Positions 1 to 26,500 of a stretch of 64,000 bases of DNA are shown in pieces. The translations under genes and the position numbers were made by a program. Origin of the DNA: Siniperca chuatsi (lineage: Eukaryota > Chordata > Actinopteri > Centrarchiformes > Sinipercidae). The stretch's first letter is position 1. The number at the start of each line of letters is the position of its first letter. The notes beneath the pieces are model-generated. The model was not told where the DNA came from. It saw only the letters and a program-made list of their open reading frames with translations, and made no database searches. The DNA lies in NCBI RefSeq assembly GCF_020085105.1, contig NC_058052.1:19616233-19680232 (forward strand), in the 5' to 3' direction.

Positions 1-194
1 CTGGGCACTGAGTCCTTCATCTCAGTGATAAAACATTAGAGCAGCACTTCTTTATTTTATAAATGAAATGTAGATATTGCACTCCTTGTTTCTTTTTTAT
101 AATTCATGCTTTTATATGGCCAGACAGCCACTATCTGAATAATGACTTTATTCCTCGATATGAGTCTGTAAGTTAGTTTTAAGGCAGTAGCTAC

Positions 195-14694
<14,500 letters not shown>

Positions 14695-15010
14695 TGTGCC
14701 GACTTTCTGTTCCCCCGAAACTCAACTACGGACAGCTGGACTAACTTTAATGCTGAGGACGGATAGTTTCCTGACTTTCTCTTCTTCGAATCGCTGCTTC
14801 TGATCTTTCGCACTCTCACACGCTTGCCCGTGTCCTCCCGACCTGACAGACGTCTGGCCCTGGTTGCCACAGATTAACAAGCGACGGTTTCATTAGTACT
14901 GGAGAGTCACGTGACGCCTTCATACCTTCCCCCAAAATCCCCATCTCTCTCTCTCTCTCTCTATCACACACACACACACACACAAAAACTGCAGCAGGAC
15001 ACTTAACTTG
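14695..15010. promoter_or_regulatory. Short actn3 upstream region between actn3 and the p4ha1 3' end
   Basis: Only about 330 bp separate the actn3 start codon from the poly(A) signal of p4ha1, which is transcribed in the same direction. The actn3 5' UTR and core promoter must lie here or overlap the p4ha1 3' UTR. A CT/CA microsatellite occupies 14944-14984. I see no clear TATA box. Confidence 0.45.
14944..14984. repeat. (CT)n(CA)n microsatellite
   Basis: About ten CT units followed by about ten CA units. Confidence 0.9.
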
Positions 15011-16380
15011 AGATCAGTAAAACAGTCTTTATTGTAGAAAAAACAATTTCAGACTTTCATATAAGGCAAAAAAAAAAACCAACAACACAAAATAGGCTTG
15101 GGACATAAATAATAATGTTTCTTCCTTGGAAAACCCATATATTCTTTCAGCGAGAAGCACTGGTCACCACACTTTTACAAACCCACCAGAATCACTCATT
15201 CTATAAAAAAACCCTGGGTATTTAAACATGTCATGGCACAATGTGGTGTATCCAGTCCACTCTTCCATTTCCCTATGTTCATGTTCTATTATTCTTTTGT
15301 TGCTCTTTTTGCTAATTCAGTGACAGCTGACGGTCATTTAGGTCCTTATACAACACTGGGACAATCAGGATGAACAACCTAAACTTGTGAAATATAACAC
15401 TAAATTCTATGCAACACTGGGCTGCATGTAACTGTGTCTGTGTCCAGGTGTAAGTGTGCCCAGGCATTTGTACACACCATATGTTCAAGTACAACAAATC
15501 TAATATGTCATAGCGTGAAAAAAACCCCCACTATGACTATAACAAGGTGTGTGAAAATGTACTGCCATGCATCAGTTCTGATTAGTTACGCAACTTACAG
15601 GGAATAAAGTGGTTTTTTTTCCACCCAAAACACTACCCTGGACTGTGTCAGATTTTTTGGGGGGAGTCTGACCATTTTCTTACGTGCTGTGAGTTCTTTC
15701 ATTCCTTCCACAGAGCACTTACTTTGGTTTTTGATTCTAAGTTATTGGAAGCAGAGATTGCTATCACATGTAAATAAAGAAAAAGAGAGAAATTCAGTGA
15801 ACCTATTGTATACCTATTATAAAGTCATATGCAAGGAAATGTGCCTCTGAATAATAAGCCAGTTTGAGAAAAAAAAACTGTTTTGAAGGCGGTGCATGTA
15901 AAAATCCTTTAATTTGCTCAAAAACCACAGGCCCGAGTGCTCTGTTAATGAAATGAATGGAATACAATGAATCACACAGGCCTCTTAAAAACGTGAACTG
16001 TACTTTTAAGGTTCAAACTAACAGGGAGGAAGCCGGTCCCTACAGTCACTACTGAAGGAAAAACCTCACCACAGAGCCAGAGTTCATACTGAGTGCAAAG
16101 AAGGACAAATGGGAGTGAAAAGGGCACGAGTGTTTCTCAAAACCATCCAACAACCTTAAGAACATGTTATCTGTCACAGCGATGCTAATACTGTCCAGGG
16201 GCTCGACATTGACCCAAACAATCTCTGGGCTCAGAGCATAACAGCTGGGGGGAAAAGGAGTGTTTGTAGAGAGGGAGCGAGTATTATCTGTTATCTGCAG
16301 CAGTGTTCTTTGGTCCTGTGGGGTTCACAAGGAAGGGGGAGAGAGGGGCAGGGAGGTGATGAGGAGGTTTTCCTTGTCAA
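15010..16380 (-). other. p4ha1: Probable 3' UTR of p4ha1
   Basis: Continuous with the last coding exon (stop at 16381-16383) and ending near the AATAAA at 15028. No exon of another gene is visible inside it. Confidence 0.55.
15028..15033 (-). terminator. p4ha1: Poly(A) signal of p4ha1
   Basis: AATAAA on the minus strand (TTTATT on plus), about 1.35 kb past the p4ha1 stop codon. This fits a long 3' UTR covering roughly 15010-16380. Confidence 0.6.
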
Positions 16381-19300
16381 TCATTCAGTTTCACTTAGGC
16401 CACAAGGTCGCCGCCACTCCTGGCCTCGTTCATGGATCCATTTGTTTGATACTAAAGACAGAAAGAAAAAAACATAATAATCATAACCTTAATCTAGCCC
16501 TTTGATTACTTTAGACACAATTCAAATGTTTACTCTTCTTGTCTTATAAACTCAAGACCAGGTCTGACTCTTGGTTATGACACTGGGTTAACTTGCACTC
16601 TCTTCTACAAATACTATGGTCTCACGAGAGATATTTAATCAGGTCTTTATAGATGGTTTTATAGGGAACCAGACAAAGAGGAGCTCACCCCACTTGTTGC
16701 CGACCAACACTGGACAAGCTGCATGTCGGGTACTGTAGTCTCCCTCCCCGCTGGCAAACAGATTGTACCAGAACACTGCAGTGCCCTGAAATACGCACAA
16801 ACAACAGGCAGCAGAGGTTAACAGTGCTGCAAACCCTCCAGGAATAGCCAGGAATCTCAGAAAGTCACCCTCAGTCACCTAAATGAATTCCCAAAGTGAC
16901 ATCCTGACAAGTGTATGGCGATTTGAGAAACTTTCTTTCTGTGACATCAATGAACAAAACAGGCAAGTGCTTATAGTCCATGATCCTATTCTGGATGGAA
17001 ACGTTATTAGACTGTTGTCTTGTATGTGTGAGAGGGATATTGTGTGAATGAGTGTACCTAATGTGCTGACTAATAGGCACTGTTCCTCACTGAGTGGCAA
17101 AAACAACAGGCACGGCATTTTGCACAATTTTATTTTGTTATTAATTAATATTTGTAGTGTGTGCTTTACTTCAAAACAAACAAAAACATGTGGGAATTTG
17201 TTACAGCATTTAGTTGGCTATATACAGTAATATGACCAATTCAGACATAGCTACTGGGTCAGTAATAATGTATTGTAATAGATGGTGCAACATAAGCGCT
17301 TACCTTTTGGGGCCAAACTGCTGCACCAACATCTGGGAATACTGTAGCTCCACCGGCTGCTACATCACTCATCTACAACAGAGACAGAGAGGCAAAAAGA
17401 GTTCAGTCAAATAATTCTGTAGTCCTACTATATGTTGAAGCTCAGGGGCGATATGACTACAATAGTTACTGTTAGGTTGATTCCAGTTTGCAAAACACAC
17501 ATTTAATGATTTCTGCATGGTTATGATCCGTTTAATAATTCGACTGGTTTGCATAAATATTGAAATTGTATTTTGTGGCACTGTTTACAGAAAATATCAC
17601 TGGTTGTATTTTTTGTCCCATCTTTCCTCGTTCCAGCGGTAACATCCTCCTTATTGCATCAGCATAGCAAGTCCTGCTTTAACTCCGATGTTACATAATG
17701 AAATTCCTTCAGTCACTTCAAATAACTATCGGCAAGAGCTTTTTTACCAGTAATGTTGGCTTTCAGATTAATAATGGCTGCATCTTTTCTTGTATATGCT
17801 GTACATGTCCTACACTGTTAAAAAATGTACATTCGTGTAAATAATGAGTGTGTGGTTGACTATTAACTGTGCAAAACTGATACAGTACTACAGTTACTTA
17901 GTATAGTAAAAGTCAATTAAACTTTTTGTTTGGTAAAAATAAGGGTTACATCTTATTACTGAAATTATCCTGCACTGACCCATGGGACCCAAATCTTTCA
18001 CATGATTTTCCATAAGATGTTTTTTTAAAGTGGATATAAATTATTTATTTCACACTTTTTATTATATTTTTATTTATATTTATATTTTCTTTTTCTGCTT
18101 GTTCCAACACTTCTTAGAAGCTTAATGATTCCTATAATGAGTGAACAATTTAAACTCATGATACCATGTTTTTATGGCTGCACCATTGCTTCATTTTACA
18201 CACATAGTTCATCATGAGATTTTCAGTGTCTTTGGAAATATTAGGATATTGACTAGAATTAAAAATAATGTTCTGTGGGTTTGAACAATAATTGTCCACA
18301 CAACATGCATTTGTGAACCCACCAGCATTTTTGACACATGGAAGAGTTTAAGATGGTTTGGCCCAGTGTAAGTTGAATTAAAAGTTTACAACATTGATCT
18401 TTAGGCGTATTTAGGAAGAGTTTACTCACATAGAAGAGCCATGTTGCTATGCGGTTCCCAGTGCCCAGCTCTTTAAAGGCATCTGGCTCATCTTTCTGTG
18501 GAGAGAGAGTGAACATCGGGTTTAATGTCCTGCCATATTAACACTACTGTACATTTATTGAAATTGCCTTTTGTGAATCACAAAGGGTCTTACCCTTCCG
18601 AAGTCAAAGTGAGGTTCGTATTGACCTCCAACGCCATAATTTGCAACCTTTAGGGATCAATAAAATATGATGTAATTCTCACAACTATACAAATCAGGTT
18701 TCCAACAGACTAACAACCACAGAAACAGAGGCTTCCTGAGGGGCATGGGGATTGTATTATGTTTTGTTTTTATATAATGTGTATAAAAGAAATATGTTGA
18801 TTCAGTAAGGTTTTGCCTTGTAATAAAAAGAATGTTGTTGAATGTCCACAACCTTCAGCTAATGAACTCTTTACCTGCAGCTCTTCTGCAGTGTCCATTT
18901 CCAGCCCTGTGAGATCTTCAATTCTCTGGTTGATCTTTTCAATCATTAGATCTTCATAGCCAGTGAGCCAAGCACTGGAATACAGGAGGGAAAGCAGAAC
19001 AATTGAGAAAGAAGAGGAATATGTTATACAGCATGTCACTGAGGCACATATATTTGTCCACTAGATGGTAGTAAAGATTTCTTCTGAAATAGGCGACAGA
19101 GACATGTCATGCTGAAAACGTGCCATGAAAAGCTTAAAAAGAAAAGTTGGGAATTGCAATCAGATGATGATGAGGGAAGTGGAGGTATGAAAAAAAGAAA
19201 AATAGGAAACTGGCCCGAGATTCAGAATCTCCAATCAGCTCAGGGTACAGGGTTGTTCTGATTTCAAACTATGTGCGTACTTGAGAATGGGGAAATTTTG

Positions 19301-19609
19301 TACACAAGTCTGGGTGAGGACTAAGGCAAAATATTTTCATGGATTTAACTTTCCTGACACTACCTGCCTTTCATACTCACTCTCACACTCCAGTCTACAA
19401 GAAGGCCCCTGATAAATCAGCTCTTGACCGAGCATGGAAATTAAGTCTTTCTTGTGGACTATTAAAACATGTAGTTCTGCAGACAACATCATAAAATTCA
19501 AATTGGTATTTTTTTTCTGGCTAATGCACTAAAAGGCCACAGTATCCACATAAAAAAACTGTCAAACCACACATAATATTATGATAGAATTGAAGATAGA
19601 ATTGAAGAT

Positions 19610-19654
<45 letters not shown>

Positions 19655-21718
19655 CACACACACACACACACACACACACGTGACGAGAGAGACAAAGACA
19701 GAATCAATTGCTCCCAACACACTCAAATTTAGGGGATTTTTTAAAAGACATTCTGAGATTTTCTGCAGAACTACTTTGAGATGTGTGTATGTGTGTGTAT
19801 GACAGACGCAGTGAGATGAGTCATCCTTTTTAATAAGTCATATTTTTGAGGGGATTCTGGACCAAATGTGAGCAAACAATTTATTTTCTTAATGTGTCTT
19901 GCAGCCAGTTCAGAGAGAGGCCAAACTTGTCTGAGTATATCCGTCCGTCTGTTCCCCTCTATCACTTGATGTTCACTGAATTTGGAAATACATGCCGGCT
20001 AACACGTACGCATACAAAAACATCAAAAGGGACACCACACCCTTGCACCCACATGCACCCAAACATTAATTACCAAGATAAGTAAAACCAAAGAAACTTG
20101 TTTTTTTGGTGGCTTGCTAAGCCTGCTATTTTTCGGGTAAGATGTAAATTTAACTTACACTAGTCTTTAATAGTTTTTAATGTTGTACACATGTGTACGC
20201 ATGTGTATTCAGACTCAGGCCTTGGAAGTTTCTTAATCTCTCTTGCTGATATGGAAGTTGAAGAAGCATAGTAGAACCGTAGCAGCTGTAATGAGTTCAT
20301 AGAAGAATGTGGTACAGATTAATTCCTGGAAAGCGCAATGGGGAATAGAGATTCAGTGCTCTAGACCTCAAATAACCTGGGTAGGATGGCTGGGGGAAAG
20401 AAAGCAGGTTGTCACAGCTGTGCAATTCCATGAAAATCCCTAAATCACTGGGTAAACTGAAAGAACAAAGAATATTTCAGCTACACCAAAAACAATGACA
20501 GAGGATTGTTTAGCTTGGTTTAAACTATGTTTTACTACCTTTTGGTGTTCTAGCAGAATTCTGTTCAAGTTTTAACTTGAACCACATTAAAACCTCCTCT
20601 AGAGTTAGGTTTCCAGGTGTAGCTAAACATTAAATTTTTTTCCATGGTGTTTACTGGGTGCAGGGCTGAATAAGTGTTTCAGCTTGGGCACAGAGATAAA
20701 GATGAAGATATGTATGGAGGAGGAGGAGTAGGGGAAGGCATTGTGGCCCTCCTAGTAACCTGTGACCCCTTACCTCTTGGAGACTCTGTATTGGGCCGTG
20801 GTAAGTTTCCCAGTTTCAGGGTCATGCACCGTGGCTCGCCTTAGCTACAGTAGTTTCCGCAGCAGAAGGACACATGGCGGTCGAGGAAAATGAAAGATAA
20901 AAAAAGGAAGAAAAGAAGGACGATGGAATGTGATACACACAAGAGGACAAGTGGAAAGTTAGAAAGAGGAAAGGGAGAGAAAAGAAAGGCAGATCTGGTC
21001 ACTAGTTGTCAATGTTATTCTTAAGAAGGGCCAAGAGAGTGTTTCACAAGGCAATGCTAGAAACCAAATTTCCATTTTAAAATAAGCAACTTTACCAGTT
21101 GGGAATTAATGAATGCCTCTGATACACCTCCTGGCTCACAAAAAGCAGCTATGTTAATATCAACTAGTAGAAAAAGTAACACATTGTCCTTCTCCTCTAT
21201 CTTCTTGTGTTACCTTTCTGTAGCAGACTCCTGAGCAGAAACATATCCACAACAGAGCCACAAAAGGCAACAGTGCAAACAATTTTTTTCCAAAAAACTA
21301 AATATCCATTAGCTTTGTCTTTTTTCATTGGTGAAAGCACCATGAGATAATATCTTTTTATCAAACATTCTTTATAAACACATAACAGTCTACAAATGTT
21401 TATAAATGCTGTATAAAGCTTTGATCATTCTCAGCTGGATCCTGTGCTTCAGCTCGGGAGCCTTTAAGCTTTGGAAGAGTGGAGAAATGGAGTTATACGG
21501 ACGGACGGGTATACAGCAGAGAAATGGGATAAGGAAGTGAGGGAAAAAGGATGAGTAGATCTCACTTTCTCCCTCTCAGCTCTCGCCTATATCCTCTGTT
21601 CTTGGCGGCTCCTGGCTATGCCTTACCTTTTGCTGATCCGGTATGGAGCAGTCTCCAGCACTCCAGTGATGGGGTTGGAGATGGTAGCCCTGCGTAGCTG
21701 GGAAGCCAGGGACATGAT

Positions 21719-21749
<31 letters not shown>

Positions 21750-23454
21750 AAGATGTGTGTGCCTGTGTGCTTGCCTAACTAGCAGAATCACATCAGCCTC
21801 ACAGTTCTGACCTCCCACTCCTCAACACACTAAACCACATAACAGAAACTGAAAAATCCTAACGAATCACAGTAAACTGTAAAGTGACCTATAGCTTTAT
21901 ACAGTACATGCATCATATGGCATCATGAGAACAATGAAACTATTGAGCTTACTCGTGGCTTGGCCAGTTGCTTGATCCTCTCAATTTCTTTGTCGGAGAT
22001 GATGTCAATGTAACGGACAATGTAGGGGCGGTCCCACTCATCTTGCTGTTTGACGGGTGCCAGCACATACTTAGGGTTGTGATTGTTGTCGTAGTAACGA
22101 CAGAACAGGCGGCTCTGCCTCCGGGGGGTCTGATTGAGAGAAAAGCAGGGAACAAATGAGTTTAAACTGAGGTGTATTTTGAAAGTTAGAAAATGTGTTT
22201 TTGTGTATCTCTTTGTTCTTCCTCACCATTCTGATGCCTTCCCCACGACAAAGCATCTCATACTTCTTCCTCTCTGGGATCAACTGAATGGAAACCTTCT
22301 TTTTGGGCTTCTTCTTCTCAGTTGTTTCTCTTTTACCTTGCTCTTTCTGCTTTTGAGTTCTATCCTCTGCAGTCTTTTTCTGCTTCTCCAACTGGAACTC
22401 AAAGTACTTCAGGTTGCCCTTGGCGCGCTGGTGCTCTGGGTCTGAAAATGGGAAAATGAGAGGCCAACACAGATAATAGTGGTGATTACAAACAGTGATG
22501 ACTGCAGCAGTGTCACCTAAGAATATCATAACCCTGCAATCAAAATAACTGAGCTTCCAACATGTCATAATTATATGCTATTTATTCAGTCTGACCTTAT
22601 CCAGTTCTCAGAAACAAGATTTACAAACAGAACAAATTAATTCAGGGGCTCATTTGGAGGAATAACGAGGTCACCATCCAGGCTTCATCAGAACATTGTT
22701 TCAAATTCATGTTTCAAGACAATGACGTGAAATGTATTGCAGCATCCATTATCAAGAATATCAAGTATCAGGAAGAGCAAATGCAAGTAATGAACTTTTT
22801 AGAAAATAAATTCCAAGTCGAGGCTGGTAGGATGGTGTTTGGCCATTGAAAAGGATATCACCAACTTGTCAAACTGTTCCACCAATCCTGTTAATCACAA
22901 CCTTTCCTATCCCCACTGTACCAAATGGTTTCCCTATATAGGTACGCCATACAAGTCTCTGTGATTCCCAAAGAGAATAAAGCCCTCTGGCCAATCACCT
23001 TGTAGAAGAACAAAATGAAGACTTTGAAGTGGCCTAGTCAAAGTCCTGACCTGAATCCTATTGAGATGCTGTGGCATCACCTTAAAAAGGCAGTTCATGC
23101 TCAAAAACCCTCCAATGTGGCTGAATTACAACAATTCTGCAAAGATGAGTGGGCCAAAATTCCTCCACAGCGCTGTAAAAGACTCATTGCAAGTTATTGC
23201 AAATGCTTGATTGCAGTTGTTGCTGCTAAGGGTGGCCCAACCAGTTATTAGGTTTAGGGGGCAATCACTATTTCACACAGGGCCATGTAGGTTTGGATTT
23301 TGTTTTCCCTTAATAACAACAACAACCTTCATTTAAAAACTCCATTTTGTGTTTACTTGTCTTATCTTTGACTAATATTTAAATGTGTTTGATGAGCTGA
23401 AACATTTAAGTGTGACAAACATGCAAAAAAAAAAAAAGAAATCAGGAAGGGGGC

Positions 23455-23547
<93 letters not shown>

Positions 23548-26500
23548 ATACAGCATTACAGATTCATGTTTTTCTTTTAGACCGTAATATCCCCCCATTA
23601 TCCCCCCTTAGCACCCCAGCAATCCCCTCTCTGCTGTTGTGCTCTAATCTAATCAGATGCAGGTTAGAGAGTTACAATTATTCACTGTCAAATGAAGAAA
23701 ACACATAAACCAAGTCCTCTCTGATTACCGTAAAATCACTACTATCAATAAATAAACAAACATCAATAACAGGTCATTTCTAGGATGAAGGTCTATCGAA
23801 CTACACAGTATTTGTTTAATTCCAAATCTACAAACAACCACAACAAATTTCAGTGAGATTTTAATCAGACTGAAACAGACAAACGGACTGAAGGTGGTAA
23901 AAACAGCAATTTCTAGAGAAAACCTCACAGAGTTGTAATGGCATGGATGTTTTGGTCTAATCATAGTAATGGTGTAGTCCGTTTATGTCTGCGTGGCTTG
24001 GAAATGTTGGACTCTGGTTCTCCTCTGTTTAGTATGTAATTCAGTTCAAACCAAAGTGAATTTTTACAAAGTCTGGTATCTGTGCAGGTATGGACAAAAA
24101 CTGATAAGAAAAGCGCACTAATTCCTAATCTATCTGATGTTTATGTGACATTATTTACCTTGAGCAGAAATTTTAGAATCCAAAGTGATAATATCACTTC
24201 ACATTGCAAAACATGCCTCCCAGTATACTTTTCAAAATTGGAGAAGTACTTTAAATTGTGGAGGGACTCACCCAGTTCAAGCAGCTTCTTGGTGTACTCT
24301 AGGGCTCGCTCTATCTCCCCCTGCTGGTAGATGGAGTAGCTGAGGTAGTCGAGCACTGTCACCTTATCTAAAGTGGACTCCTCTCCCTGATCAAGCTGTT
24401 TCAGGGCCTGGGCCATCCACAGCTCTGTGTGGTAGTAATCAACATCAGAGTAGGCAATTTTCCCCAGCTCGTAACAGTCATCCACTGTCATTCGGCTCTT
24501 GTGTTGCACTCCTAGTATGCAAAGGATACAGGAGGGGAACATTGGCATTGAAGAAAACTTAACCATCTCCTTTACAAAACAAATAACACAGAAACCAAGA
24601 AAAACCTTCTATCCCCATATTGTCCGCCTTTTACTGTGACTTTCATGGCACGTAATCTGTCTATGTCTGTTAATTTTAATGCTTTCTGGGAAAAAAAATA
24701 GGTCTTTGGAGATACAAACTTTGTGCCAGGTAGATGTGTGTGCACTGATTTAAGGCCTTTACCAGGTAGGTCTCCTGTGGAGATGGTGTTGGCATCCAGT
24801 CTGTAAGTGTCTTGTAATCGGATGAGAGCTTTAGCAGCCCCGGTCTGGTCCTCATCTGTGGGGAAGTACTGTCTCTGGATGGTCAGGTTAGAAATAAATC
24901 CTGAGAGAGATGGACAGGAAAGGACAGTGAAACATATAGTAGGATGATGATTCTGTATGGGATACATAACAACCACACAAGTGGACAATAACTCTCTCAC
25001 AATAGTCAATGAGACAGCTTGGAGTGACTTCGATCTTGAGTGAGGAGATTTATAGTTCTATTAAGCCAGACATGCAGCAAAAACGAATGAGTAATGTTCT
25101 CTACTACCTCAATAACTCATGTTAAGGGAAAACAGAGAGGCACTTGATTACTACTAAAATATATCAAGTATGAATGAGCAGCATAGTATTGCTGTAAACA
25201 AACAAACATATACAGATTTCCCTGGATTAATAAGTGTCTTTTAAACGTCCTTTGCTTTGGTTTTTTTAGCAAACAAAAAACATCCCCGCATTCTGGATAC
25301 ACTCTGCTACGCTAATTAGGCAGGTCCAAGATCTATCGATCCCAGGAAATGTATAGAAAGCCCTGGACCAGACCAACGTCAGATAGTATTGGAAAATCCT
25401 CTTTTGTGTGTGTTATTATCTTCTTGGGCATCACTAGCATGATATTCAGGACAAAAGGTAAGCTCACTACAGAAATATATATACTAACCATACATACTTT
25501 CCTGTGATTTTAATGTAGCATCTGGCAAACACAACCTACAAGATAATATTAGCATATTGAGTTAGTGCAGAGTTATTATTTGAACCAAGTCTGCTTTATC
25601 CATACCATCAGTGGTGTCACTGAGTACAAGGCTCTCCAGGTCCCCCCACTCTGTGTTCAGCCTCTTCATCAGTTTGAAGGCATTGACAGGGTGCCCCAGG
25701 AAGCCCTCGGGGTCCTGTGTGGCTGTGGCTGACAACGAATCCAACTTATCAGCCCACCTATCGCAAAGATGGTAATACAGAGTTAGGTGCACTGCTTACA
25801 CTTGAATCTACAAGCAATAATAAATTATTAATCGTAAATATTAAAAATTGTGTGTAGTACAGGTACCTGCATAAGTGTCCATTTTTGAGCGCACTTATGT
25901 GTATGATACTGTATGCTTGTGTACATGTATGCATATCAGTCCATGTGTGTAATTTTGTGTCTACAAACTCACCGTTTGACCTGCTCGAGCTTGTTCTCCT
26001 CAGCTCTGATGTAGTCCTTTAGAGAGGTGACAAGGTCTTTTTCTGTGTATAACAGATCTGTCATCTGGCCTGAGGAATACAAATCAGAAATACTTCACCA
26101 TCAATACTGCAATGATAAATTACAAAGGGCATCACTAATCTTAGCAAATCATTACAGGATCCTACAATGTCATGACATGTTTTGCTTGCTGTAACTACTT
26201 TTGGCAGGAACTAGAAATGTAACTAATTATTGAATTAAATAACGCAATTACAATTTAAAATTAAATTTTAATTTTAATGGGCTTGTTACTTCAGTGAGTG
26301 TGAGCTTGCTGTCCTGGAAATATGGACATTATTTTTCCATCCATGAGATCAATGACAAAAATATAGTCCTGAGTTGTAGTCTATGTGCAGGTGTGAGAAC
26401 ATTATCCACATCAAAGACTAGTAATTCTAATCTGCTGAAGCACCGAGCAAAATAACAAGCTTCTACAAAGCTAATCGCAAAAGACCGCAATGCTTGCTCT

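Noticed and set aside
1-194. Further actn3 exon at the left edge
   Set aside because: The sequence left of the donor at 194 contains no actinin coding; the next exon must lie outside the window.
19581-19802. Open frame with alternating Tyr-Ile and Thr-His
   Set aside because: It translates the (TA)n(CA)n microsatellite.
20774-21697. Treating one of the two 71-nt p4ha1 exons as a decayed duplicate
   Set aside because: Both have intact splice sites, open frames and family-specific residues, matching the known mutually exclusive pair.
22134-22445. 103-codon plus-strand open frame
   Set aside because: It is antisense to the Lys-rich p4ha1 exon and exists because AAG/AAA codons read as CTT/TTT on the other strand.
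23385-23708. Plus-strand open frame of about 107 codons
   Set aside because: It is created by the (TA)n repeat (alternating Ile-Tyr) and has no coding signal.
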